A stretch of 64,000 nt of DNA, taken from NCBI RefSeq assembly GCF_049608145.1, contig NZ_JBMYXF010000004.1, positions 1 through 64,000 of the forward strand, written 5' to 3'. This DNA comes from Halocynthiibacter sp049608145. GTDB taxonomy: Bacteria; Pseudomonadota; Alphaproteobacteria; Rhodobacterales; Rhodobacteraceae. Positions 34,101 through 42,294 of this stretch are shown in pieces. The notes under the pieces were generated by a model. That model was not told where the DNA came from, did no database searches, and was given only the letters and a program-made list of their open reading frames with translations. The position numbers and the translations under genes were made by a program. Each line of letters starts with the position of its first letter. The first letter of the stretch is position 1.

Positions 34101-36653
34101 TCATTCAGAAGAAACAATAGGTGTTAGCGTGGAGGTGCCTGCATTTGCGGCACGCGCAAGTTCCGGATCAAGGGACATAGGGATGTATTCACCCCGTCTC
34201 CACAGCTCTCCCAGATTGTCATAAAAGCGCGACAACGGATGTCCTGACTGGCCTGTGGACAGGATGAAAACGGAACTGTCCGGATCGGCAAAGTCATAGA
34301 CACCGCGATAGCCTGCAGCATGAATATTGGCATAGGGATTTTCGCCTGTGCCAATCATGCGGCCCCGCATGAGGGCTTCGTCACCGCCGCTGGTGGATTG
34401 GCGAATATTCACGACCCAGCCCAGCATTGTGTTTTTACCCAGAACATCGTGATCCTGCCAGGCTTCGTGCTGATCGCCCCAACGCTGGCTTTCTGGTGTG
34501 CCACCGATGTTTTCTTCGATCCAGATCAGGGATTCATCAAGCGCAGCCTGCGCCATTTCAGGGCAGGTTTCCACAGTCGATGACTGAACCACATCACACC
34601 AACGTGCGGCCCCATCGATGTCACGGAAGACGCGTTCTAAAAACAGCGGTTCAAGGCTTTTGAATTCATCCGCAAGATCCCCCAGCTCATCCCGGATCAG
34701 GCGATCTTGTAGATGGCGCATCCAAGTTGCGTATAGCAGGGGTTCAGGCAGGTGTTCGTTCATTTCCCCATTCCACACGGACAAAAGTTCCAGCGCTTTC
34801 TGGCGACGACGTTCTGCTGTGCCTGCGGGGGCAGGTGTGCCGTTGTACCAAAGTTCCGCCCCAACAAGGGACAAAAGGGTGCGTGCGGCTGTGGAAACCT
34901 CATCAAGTTGGACATCGATGAAACTGTCACGTGTATGTACACGTCTGTTCTGCATCAGGAATTTCCAACGCTGCACCCGCTGACTGTCCCCCCAGTTGAA
35001 CGTCATATGCCGGGGAAAGGGCGCATCGGTGATTTTGTTGTTTGTATTGCCAAGGATCCCACCGGTCGGTTCAATAAATTCGGGATTGGCGTCATAGGGC
35101 AGACGGCCCTGCCATTGATTTTCCGCAACTGCGCCCATCGCTGGAATACGCCCTTGGCCGATTTGGCGGAAAGACCGTTTGGGAAATGCTCCGAGGGTTT
35201 TCATGGCGATGCGCGTGGGTTCAGCAAACGTCAGATTGATCGATGGCGCGATATAGCTTTCGCCTGCATCAAGCGCGTCGTCGATGTTTGAAGCAGACGC
35301 CAGTTTGATAAAGGTTTCGATGGTTGTGTCGGAAGGTGACAGTGCGGTCCATGAGATCGCGGCCTGGAAACCAGGAGGGGTAATATCGCCAACATTATAG
35401 TGCCAGTTGGGAATGATAGGGCCGTTTTCGCTCCAGCGGAGGGTGATGTTGCGGGGAGAGGACCCTTTGATCAGTATTCTATCCTGACGTTCTGAAAACG
35501 CAGTGAAACCAGCTGCGGATCGATACTCATTGCTGTTGTCGGGATTGGTTTCCTCGAGGAAGATATCAAGATCATCCAATGTGCTTGCGGTAAACCCCCA
35601 AGCCAGATGATCTGTCCGACCAGATAACACACCAGGGATACCTGGTAGAGTTGCACCAATCAGGCCCCCATCGGACAACTCCATTCTGGCAAGATACCAG
35701 ACAGAGGGTGCGGAAAGATCGAAATGCGGATCATTGGCCAACAGCGTTGCACCGGAGGCCGAACGTGAAGGCGCTGCGGCAAAAACGTTTGAGGCCCCAG
35801 CGAAAGCACGGCGGGGAAAAGGAGACAGGGGCAGATCTGGCGATGAAATATGCGTGCCCAGTTCTGATCCTGCAGAACCAAAGGCGCCACGAAGTGTGGC
35901 AACGCCCTGAATTTCATCAAATACCGATGCAACTGTGGTTGGGCGTTGCAGGGCGCTTTGTTGGTCCGCATATCCAGGCAGGGCTCCGATGGCTTCTCCG
36001 GGCACATCGGGCAAAAGATCCGCCAGCTGTTCGGGGGACAGGCGCAACGCCGCACGGGTGCGCAGAATATCCTGTTCTAGTTGTCCGGACATGCGCAGCG
36101 CCATCAGTTTAACAAGGGCGATGCTGTCGGCGGGTTGCCAGGGTTCCACTGTGCCCGGAAATAAGAAGAATTCTGGCGCACCACGACCCAGAGCTTGGGT
36201 GTTGATGGTCTCAATCCAAGCATTCACACCCGCAGAATATGCGTTCAGAACGGTCATGGAACTGGGATCAATGGCGTCTACAGAACGCTGCGCAGCGGTA
36301 TAGAGACCAAGGCGGCGCATGATTTCATCCGTATCTGCAGTGTCAGCGCCGAACACTTCGGATAGGCGGCCTTGGGATGTGCGCCGTGCGATAACCATTT
36401 GCCAGATCCTGTCCTGTGCATGGACAAAACCAAGGGCAAACCAAGCATCCTGATCGGTTTCAGCAAAAATATGGGGTACAGCGGCGTTGGTGCGGATGAT
36501 CTCAACAGGGCCAGTCAGCCCCGTCAGGCTGTAATCCATGTCATAATCGGGCAGGGATCGCGTTGCCAGATACCAGACCATCAGAACCGCACAGACAGCC
36601 AAGACGCAAAGGGATGCAAAAGTTCTGAACGTCCAGCGAATAAGTCGCGCCAT
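34101..36653 (-). CDS. Penicillin acylase-family N-terminal nucleophile hydrolase
   Basis: An 850-residue secreted or membrane-anchored precursor. An N-terminal hydrophobic segment (about 13-30) is followed by the alpha subunit, a spacer, and the beta subunit starting at the autocatalytic Ser288 in AGASNVFA. Further family landmarks are LLANDPHFDL, AWGFTASTLDD and the NTNNKI segment. Relatives hydrolyse amide bonds of penicillins, acyl-homoserine lactones or other acylated compounds; the substrate here is unknown. It is convergent with hflX and divergent from the dehydrogenase gene. Confidence 0.9.
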   Translation of the reverse strand: MARLIRWTFRTFASLCVLAVCAVLMVWYLATRSLPDYDMDYSLTGLTGPVEIIRTNAAVPHIFAETDQDAWFALGFVHAQDRIWQMVIARRTSQGRLSEVFGADTADTDEIMRRLGLYTAAQRSVDAIDPSSMTVLNAYSAGVNAWIETINTQALGRGAPEFFLFPGTVEPWQPADSIALVKLMALRMSGQLEQDILRTRAALRLSPEQLADLLPDVPGEAIGALPGYADQQSALQRPTTVASVFDEIQGVATLRGAFGSAGSELGTHISSPDLPLSPFPRRAFAGASNVFAAAPSRSASGATLLANDPHFDLSAPSVWYLARMELSDGGLIGATLPGIPGVLSGRTDHLAWGFTASTLDDLDIFLEETNPDNSNEYRSAAGFTAFSERQDRILIKGSSPRNITLRWSENGPIIPNWHYNVGDITPPGFQAAISWTALSPSDTTIETFIKLASASNIDDALDAGESYIAPSINLTFAEPTRIAMKTLGAFPKRSFRQIGQGRIPAMGAVAENQWQGRLPYDANPEFIEPTGGILGNTNNKITDAPFPRHMTFNWGDSQRVQRWKFLMQNRRVHTRDSFIDVQLDEVSTAARTLLSLVGAELWYNGTPAPAGTAERRRQKALELLSVWNGEMNEHLPEPLLYATWMRHLQDRLIRDELGDLADEFKSLEPLFLERVFRDIDGAARWCDVVQSSTVETCPEMAQAALDESLIWIEENIGGTPESQRWGDQHEAWQDHDVLGKNTMLGWVVNIRQSTSGGDEALMRGRMIGTGENPYANIHAAGYRGVYDFADPDSSVFILSTGQSGHPLSRFYDNLGELWRRGEYIPMSLDPELARAANAGTSTLTPIVSSE

Positions 36654-36763
36654 GTAACTGCCTTTATAACTGCATTCCGGGGGTGTCGGAATTGACCTTT
36701 TTATGTTTCCACTTCATTACGAAATGGACATGTGAAAAGCAATTCAAAGAAATGGGGAAGATC

Positions 36764-37633
36764 ATGGGTAAACTGGCATTTCTGGGGCTGGGTGTGATGG
36801 GGTATCCGATGGCGGGACACCTGGCTTCTAAGGGGTATGAGCTGTGTGTATACAACAGAACAACCACAAAAGCGCAGGCCTGGGCGGATGAACACGGTGG
36901 CAATTTTGCGCCGACTCCGCGCGAAGCTGTGGCGGGTGCTGAAATGGTTTTCTGTTGCGTTGGCAATGATGATGACCTGCGCGCTGTTTGTCTGGGCGAT
37001 GACGGTGCTTTTGCTGGTATGGCAGAGGGCAGCCTGTTCATCGATCACACCACAGTGTCTGAGGTTGTGACAAAAGAGTTGCACGCAATTGCGGTACAAA
37101 GCGGCATTGGGTTTATTGATGCGCCTGTGTCTGGTGGTCAGGCCGGAGCGGAAAACGGTGTGTTGTCCGTGATGTGTGGCGGTGCGCAGGCCGATTACGA
37201 CCGTGCGGAACACGCAATTGACGCGTTTTCCAGCATCTGTCGCCGTATTGGCGAAAGTGGTGACGGGCAGAAAGCCAAAATGTGCAATCAAATCGCTATT
37301 GCAGGTTTGGTGCAGGGCCTATCCGAAGCGCTGCATTTTGCAGATAAAGCCGGGCTGGATGGGCGAGCAATTGTTGAAGTGATTAGCAAAGGCGCCGCTG
37401 GCAGTTGGCAGATGGTAAACCGTCATGAAACCATGTTGGACGATCATTTTGATCATGGGTTTGCTGTCGACTGGATGCGCAAGGATCTGGGGATCTGTCT
37501 GGATGCGGCGGATGAAAACGGTGCAAGCCTGCCGGTGACCGCGTTGGTAGACCAGTTCTATAAAGATGTGCAGAAAATGGGTGGGGGCCGCTGGGACACT
37601 TCAAGCCTGTTTAAGCGCTTGCAAAAGCTGTAA
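36764..37633 (+). CDS. Beta-hydroxyacid dehydrogenase (3-hydroxyisobutyrate/tartronate semialdehyde reductase type)
   Basis: A 289-residue NAD(P)-dependent enzyme with GLGVMGYPMAGHLA at the N terminus, NRTTTKAQ after the second strand, the substrate loop DAPVSGGQAGAENG and the catalytic Lys in GDGQKAKMCNQ. The substrate cannot be fixed; 3-hydroxyisobutyrate, tartronate semialdehyde or succinate semialdehyde are options. An in-frame ATG lies 4 codons upstream and others further up; I choose 36764, where GGGGA lies 5 nt before. A bidirectional terminator follows. Confidence 0.88.
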   Translation: MGKLAFLGLGVMGYPMAGHLASKGYELCVYNRTTTKAQAWADEHGGNFAPTPREAVAGAEMVFCCVGNDDDLRAVCLGDDGAFAGMAEGSLFIDHTTVSEVVTKELHAIAVQSGIGFIDAPVSGGQAGAENGVLSVMCGGAQADYDRAEHAIDAFSSICRRIGESGDGQKAKMCNQIAIAGLVQGLSEALHFADKAGLDGRAIVEVISKGAAGSWQMVNRHETMLDDHFDHGFAVDWMRKDLGICLDAADENGASLPVTALVDQFYKDVQKMGGGRWDTSSLFKRLQKL

Positions 37634-37638
37634 AATAA

Positions 37639-37666
37639 AAAAGCCGCCTGAAACAAGGCGGCTTTT
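37639..37666. terminator. Bidirectional terminator after the dehydrogenase gene
   Basis: AAAAGCCGCCT and AGGCGGCTTTT form an 11-bp perfect stem with a 6-nt loop between convergent genes. Confidence 0.9.
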
Positions 37667-37686
37667 CATTCAGGACTGTTCCGGAT

Positions 37687-38256
37687 CTATGGAATGATGC
37701 GGGTATATTTTGTGCCTTCTAGGGTTGCACCAATGTGCAGACCAGCCTGGCCGAAGATCGCAGCGATAACCGGAGACAGCGCAGTCGTTGTATCGGCGGA
37801 AACATCTCCGCCCTGATCGGATACGGCATATTCCAAATCAGCCCCCGCAGCCCAGCCATGGCTATTGCGGAAATCATAAAGCGCCTCATTGGTCATGAAG
37901 AACAGGACATGGGCGAATTGTTTCGCGCCGATCTGCAGACCAAAGCTGCCGGATGCCGCGGAATAGTAATCCACAGTGCCGCCATCAATCTGCAACGCCC
38001 CGCGGCCAAAAGACCCGCCAATGCCAAACCCGGCTTCGGTGATCAGGGGCATGACCAGCATGCCAACAGATTTCCGGGCAAGATCGCGGGTTCCGGGAAA
38101 TTGGGAATACATATGTTGTACAGTCTGGGATACACGGGCATCAATGCGACTGGATCCGTTTGAACCAACGCCATTGCCACAGGCCGCCGTTGTTGCCAGT
38201 GCGCCGGTTCCAAGAATAAATCCACGCCGGGAAGTCAGTGTTTTAAGAGTGCTCAT
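37687..38256 (-). CDS. SYLF/YSC84-family exported protein with Tat-type signal
   Basis: A 189-residue protein starting with a twin-arginine signal (SRRGFILGTGALATTAAC), with a Cys that could be a lipobox. The mature part has the SYLF lipid-binding features: repeated aromatic/Gly motifs such as GFGIGGSFGRG, the SASGSFGLQIGAKQFAHVLFFMT core, and the final LEGTKYTRI strand. The family binds lipids or is of unknown role in bacteria. The start at 38256 follows GAGGCGGAACAAA. Confidence 0.8.
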   Translation of the reverse strand: MSTLKTLTSRRGFILGTGALATTAACGNGVGSNGSSRIDARVSQTVQHMYSQFPGTRDLARKSVGMLVMPLITEAGFGIGGSFGRGALQIDGGTVDYYSAASGSFGLQIGAKQFAHVLFFMTNEALYDFRNSHGWAAGADLEYAVSDQGGDVSADTTTALSPVIAAIFGQAGLHIGATLEGTKYTRIIP

Positions 38257-38378
38257 TTTGTTCCGCCTCTGAATTGCTGTGGGTGTTTTCACCCTTAAAA
38301 CGCAGGCTAAATGAAAAAAACTGACCTGTCACGGTGATTTGCGTTTTTGGAGCTGAAATGGCGGATCCCTGCATAAAA

Positions 38379-38412
38379 AAAGCCCCGCGACCAGTTCTGG
38401 AGGCGGGGCTTT
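38379..38412 (-). terminator. Intrinsic terminator of the alanine symporter gene
   Basis: A 10-bp stem (AAAGCCCCGC with GCGGGGCTTT) and a loop of about 14 nt. On the minus strand it is followed by TTTTTTAT. Confidence 0.85.
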
Positions 38413-38429
38413 GGTCGATGTGTCAGAAA

Positions 38430-39932
38430 TCAGTCGCGGTAGCTTTTGATTTCACCACTGTCCAGTTTTGCCTGATATTTCTGCATTTCTTTCTTCACGA
38501 TAGGTGCGAGGAAATACAGACCCAAGATGTTTGGCACACAGATCAAGAAGACCAGCGCATCAGAGATATCGAGGATCGGACCAAGCTGAACCATGCAGCC
38601 CAAAGCGACGAATACACAGAAGATGACTTTGTAAACCATCTGGCTGCTTGCGCCTTCGCCAAACAGGTATGTCCAGCCCTTCAGGCCGTAGTAGGACCAA
38701 GAGATCATGGTTGAAAAAGCGAACAGCAGGGCTGCGATCGCAAGCGGCGTTGGGAACCATGAGAACTGGCGTTCAAACGCTGCAGATGTCATTGCAACAC
38801 CGGTTGCGTCGCCCGCAAAGTTTGGATCCATCACTTGGCTTGTACCAATCACCAAAGCAGTGATCGTACAGATCACGATGGTATCGATGAAGGGTTCCAG
38901 CAGGGAAACATAACCTTCGGTCACGGGTTCAGATGTTTTCACAGCAGAGTGGGCGATAGAAGCGGAACCGATGCCGGCCTCGTTTGAGAAAACAGCACGT
39001 TGGAAACCAATGATCAAAGCACCAAGCGCACCCCCGGCGACGCCTTCACCTGTGAAGGCACCCGTGAAGATGTTTGAAATCGCCTGTGGCAGGGCTGTGA
39101 AGTTCATCAGGATCACAATGATTGCAAAGGCACAGTAAAAGACTGCCATGAACGGCACGACTTTTTCTGTAACGCGTGCGATGGATTTGATGCCGCCGAT
39201 GATCACAGCGAAAACAACCGCAGCCAGGATCAGACCTACAAGCCAGCCCATGCCATCAAGTGCGCCGTTCGCAACAGTATTCAGCTGAACATATGCTTGG
39301 TTTGATTGGAACATATTGCCAATGCCAAGCGCGCCGATACAGATACCAACCGCATAGAAGATGCCCATGAAACGGCCAAAACCAGCCATGCCAAGTTCAG
39401 AAAAGCCCTTATCAAGGTAGTACATTGGACCACCGGATACGGAACCATCTTCGTTCTCAAGGCGGTATTTCACACCCAAAGTACATTCAACGAACTTCGT
39501 TGACATGCCCAGAAGACCTGCAACGATCAGCCAAAAGGTTGCACCAGCACCACCAACGGTCACCGCAACCGCAACACCGCCGATGTTACCAATGCCTACG
39601 GTGCCAGAAACGGCCGTCGCTAGTGCCTGAAAGTGGCTGACTTCGCCGGATGAATTCGGATCGGCATAATCGCCACGTACAAGTTTGATCGCATGACCAA
39701 AGCCGCGCAGATTGATAAAGCCCATGTAGACGGTGAAAAACACCGCACCGATCACAAGCCAAAGCACAACGATCGGCAGCTCTGCACCGAACAGAGGGAT
39801 TTTGACAAACACCACGGACCCGATAAAGGAGGCCAGCGGTTTTGTGATTTCGTTAATGGTTTCGTCAATTCCGGCGCTGACAGGGAGTGTAAATAGTATA
39901 AGTGCCACAAGGGACAGCAGAACGCGTTTCAT
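38430..39932 (-). CDS. Sodium:alanine/glycine symporter (AGCS family)
   Basis: A 500-residue inner-membrane protein with about eleven membrane segments and an N-terminal signal-like helix. Family motifs are AVSGTVGIGNIGGVAVAV, the GGPMYYLDKGF segment and the RAVFSNEAGIGSASIAHSA stretch that lines the substrate/Na+ site. It imports alanine or glycine with sodium. It lies 22 nt after the universal stress protein gene with AAAGGA before its ATG, so the two may be co-transcribed. Confidence 0.93.
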   Translation of the reverse strand: MKRVLLSLVALILFTLPVSAGIDETINEITKPLASFIGSVVFVKIPLFGAELPIVVLWLVIGAVFFTVYMGFINLRGFGHAIKLVRGDYADPNSSGEVSHFQALATAVSGTVGIGNIGGVAVAVTVGGAGATFWLIVAGLLGMSTKFVECTLGVKYRLENEDGSVSGGPMYYLDKGFSELGMAGFGRFMGIFYAVGICIGALGIGNMFQSNQAYVQLNTVANGALDGMGWLVGLILAAVVFAVIIGGIKSIARVTEKVVPFMAVFYCAFAIIVILMNFTALPQAISNIFTGAFTGEGVAGGALGALIIGFQRAVFSNEAGIGSASIAHSAVKTSEPVTEGYVSLLEPFIDTIVICTITALVIGTSQVMDPNFAGDATGVAMTSAAFERQFSWFPTPLAIAALLFAFSTMISWSYYGLKGWTYLFGEGASSQMVYKVIFCVFVALGCMVQLGPILDISDALVFLICVPNILGLYFLAPIVKKEMQKYQAKLDSGEIKSYRD

Positions 39933-39954
39933 ATTATGTCCTTTCTACCTTGCC

Positions 39955-40389
39955 TTACGGCACAACAACGACGGGAACGGGTGAGGTCTGGATCAGATTG
40001 CCTGCAACTGAGCCAAAGATCAGCGACTTGATCCCACTTTCGCCCCGACGCCCGATCACGATCTGTGCAACATCATGTTCTTTTGCCAGACGGATCAGCG
40101 TTTCTGCGGGTGGGCCGTGCTGAACGATGGTTTCAACTTCGACGCCAGCCTCACGCAAGCGATCTGCACCCGGGTTCACAACCAGAGATGTGGCTTTTTC
40201 AATTTCCAGCTCGCGGCGTTTATGACGTTCGGCGTTCTCTTCTGGCGTATTAAATGAATAGGCTGACCATTCGATCACATAAGCCAGCAGGATCTTAGAT
40301 CCGCCAAGCTTTGCCCGGGCAATGGCATGGGCGGTTGCGCGGTGACTTCCGTCACTCCCGTCCACGGCCAGTAAAACTGTATTTGACAT
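39955..40389 (-). CDS. Universal stress protein, UspA family
   Basis: A 144-residue single Usp domain. The first strand VLLAVDGSDGS and the ATP-binding pattern G-x2-G-x9-G-S (GRRGESGIKSLIFGS) are both present, so it is of the nucleotide-binding type. It is upstream of the alanine symporter gene; Usp proteins next to transporters often modulate them, but that is inference here. Confidence 0.9.
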   Translation of the reverse strand: MSNTVLLAVDGSDGSHRATAHAIARAKLGGSKILLAYVIEWSAYSFNTPEENAERHKRRELEIEKATSLVVNPGADRLREAGVEVETIVQHGPPAETLIRLAKEHDVAQIVIGRRGESGIKSLIFGSVAGNLIQTSPVPVVVVP

Positions 40390-40532
40390 TATTTTCCCTC
40401 GTTATGTTGATACGACATGTTCGCCTGACGATCTCTGCCGTCACTGTGTGCGAAAATGTCTCAGATGGGTTCAGCCTGATTGACCAAAGGGAAGGGCGGT
40501 ATAACCAGTTTGACGCAAAATCCAAAAAAAAT

Positions 40533-40562
40533 GGACCGATCCTGTCGGATACGGTCCTTTTT
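40533..40562 (-). terminator. Intrinsic terminator of hemB
   Basis: GGACCG-ATCC pairs with GGAT-A-CGGTCC (10 bp, one bulged A) around a 4-nt loop, 30 nt past the hemB stop. A seven-A run next to it gives a T-tract on the minus strand. Confidence 0.75.
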
Positions 40563-40590
40563 CATGGCGTTTTTGTGTCTTTAGGGGAAA

Positions 40591-41595
40591 TCAGCCCTGA
40601 AGCAGCTTTGCGACCTCGGGTGCGAAATAGGTCAGCACACCATCACATCCGGCCCGTTTAAAGCCCATCAGGCTTTCCATCATCACCTTTTCACCATCGA
40701 CCCAGCCGTTTTGTGCGGCGGCTTTGATCATCGCGTATTCACCGGACACCTGGTAGGCAAATACAGGCACGCCAAATTCGGATTTCGCCCGGTGGCAGAT
40801 ATCCAGATAAGGCATGCCGGGTTTGACCATGATCATATCCGCCCCTTCAGACAGGTCCCGCGCAACAAGGCGCATGGCCTCGTCCGAATTGGCTGGATCC
40901 ATTTGATAGGTTTTCTTATCCCCCTTCAGCGCACCAGAGGCACCAACAGCATCCCGGAAGGGCCCGTAAAATGCAGATGCATATTTTGCAGTATAGCTAA
41001 GAATCGACACATTCTGATGCCCTTCAGTTTCCAGCGCATTGCGCATCGCACCAATACGACCATCCATCATATCAGACGGGCCAAGGATATCGGCACCGGC
41101 TTCGGCTTGGGCGATTGCCATTTTTACAAGGGCTTCAACTGTTTGATCATTCACAATTTTTCCATCAACAACATAACCGTCATGACCGTTGATGTTATAA
41201 GGGTCCAGCGCGATATCCGTCATGATCATCATCTCAGGCACCGCGTCTTTGATCGCGCGAATAGCTTGGTTTGACAGGTTGTCCGGATTCCAAGCTTCGG
41301 CACAATCTTCGGTTTTTAAGGAAGGATCCGTGTAAGGGAAAATGCAAATCGCCGGTATCCCCAGGTTAAACGCATCTTTTGCAGCCTGAACCAGCAAATC
41401 GATCGATAGGCGTTCGACACCCGGCATCGAAACAATTGCATCACGTTGATTTTTTCCCGCAGTCACAAAGACAGGCCAGATGAGATCATCCGGCGTTAAT
41501 GTGTTCTCACGTACCATGCGGCGCAATGCATCTGAACTGCGCAATCTACGCGGACGTGACAGCGGAAAGGATGGGGTGATTTTGGTGGAAGACAT
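40591..41595 (-). CDS. hemB: Delta-aminolevulinic acid dehydratase (porphobilinogen synthase)
   Basis: Condenses two aminolevulinates to porphobilinogen. The 334-residue barrel has the Schiff-base Lys segments MVKPGMPYLD and YSASAFYGPF-like YASAFYGPFRD. In place of the zinc-binding Cys cluster it has TDIALDPYNINGHDG, so it belongs to the magnesium-dependent type expected in this group. The frame extends 36 codons upstream, but GAGG 6 nt before the ATG at 41595 decides the start. It is divergent from the small membrane protein gene. Confidence 0.96.
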   Translation of the reverse strand: MSSTKITPSFPLSRPRRLRSSDALRRMVRENTLTPDDLIWPVFVTAGKNQRDAIVSMPGVERLSIDLLVQAAKDAFNLGIPAICIFPYTDPSLKTEDCAEAWNPDNLSNQAIRAIKDAVPEMMIMTDIALDPYNINGHDGYVVDGKIVNDQTVEALVKMAIAQAEAGADILGPSDMMDGRIGAMRNALETEGHQNVSILSYTAKYASAFYGPFRDAVGASGALKGDKKTYQMDPANSDEAMRLVARDLSEGADMIMVKPGMPYLDICHRAKSEFGVPVFAYQVSGEYAMIKAAAQNGWVDGEKVMMESLMGFKRAGCDGVLTYFAPEVAKLLQG

Positions 41596-41680
41596 CGTGA
41601 ACCTCATTTCAATCATGATAGGGTTCGCATGGATTGCACCCGGGCTCAAGCTGGCATATGTCAGATAGGGCAACTTCCAT

Positions 41681-41690
41681 GTTTGCAAAC
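41681..41690. promoter_or_regulatory. Palindrome GTTTGCAAAC in the hemB divergent promoter region
   Basis: A 10-bp perfect palindrome lies within a larger CATGTT/AACATG repeat, 86 nt upstream of hemB and 30 nt upstream of the divergent gene. It could be an operator for either gene; I cannot name the regulator. Confidence 0.3.
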
Positions 41691-41719
41691 GAACATGTTT
41701 CACCAGGTAAGGGGTCCTT

Positions 41720-42268
41720 GTGGATATTTATCAAAGCGTCTTTGAACTGATCGATATGCGATCTTTTTCTAATCTTTGGTATTGGATCGTCCTTGCGGTG
41801 ATGTGGTCGTCCGCCAGCCATTGGGTGTTGGGCGTGCCCTATGATATCGTTCAACGCGCCCGCAATCAGATCAGCCGCGGCATGGAAGATGCCGATCAGA
41901 CCACCAAAGATCTAGAAGCCCTGATCCGTATCAACACGAACCGGTTGAACACTGTGTCTGAAATCGGTGGGTTTGTGATGTTGATTGTGTTGTTTTTCAT
42001 GCTGAGCAGCCTGTTTACACTGGGATTTATATTCTGGCTGGAATTTTCACAGGCGTTGTTTTTATTGCTGTTTCCACTTTCCGCCGTGATGTTTCTATCT
42101 GTTCGCGCGGCTTTGGCGGTTAGGCGTAATCAGATCCGCGGCGTTGACTTGATCAACATGTTGGCGCGGTTGCGACTGAACATTCAGCTGATCGGTATGT
42201 TTTCCATTCTGGTAACTTCAATGTGGGGCATGTATCAGAATATTTCCGCAACGGTTCTTGGTGTCTGA
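41720..42268 (+). CDS. Membrane protein of unknown function (Rhodobacterales family)
   Basis: A 182-residue protein with an N-terminal membrane-associated segment (LWYWIVLAVMWSSASHWVLG), a soluble helical stretch, and three further hydrophobic segments, ending near GMYQN. I recall relatives in Rhodobacterales carrying the label 'component of SufBCD complex', but nothing in the sequence supports an iron-sulfur role. It starts with GTG at 41720 preceded by AAGGGG, and lies 26 nt before mfd, so it is probably co-transcribed with it. Confidence 0.7.
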   Translation: MDIYQSVFELIDMRSFSNLWYWIVLAVMWSSASHWVLGVPYDIVQRARNQISRGMEDADQTTKDLEALIRINTNRLNTVSEIGGFVMLIVLFFMLSSLFTLGFIFWLEFSQALFLLLFPLSAVMFLSVRAALAVRRNQIRGVDLINMLARLRLNIQLIGMFSILVTSMWGMYQNISATVLGV

Positions 42269-42294
42269 ACCGTATTCCACTGACAGGGGCTGTA

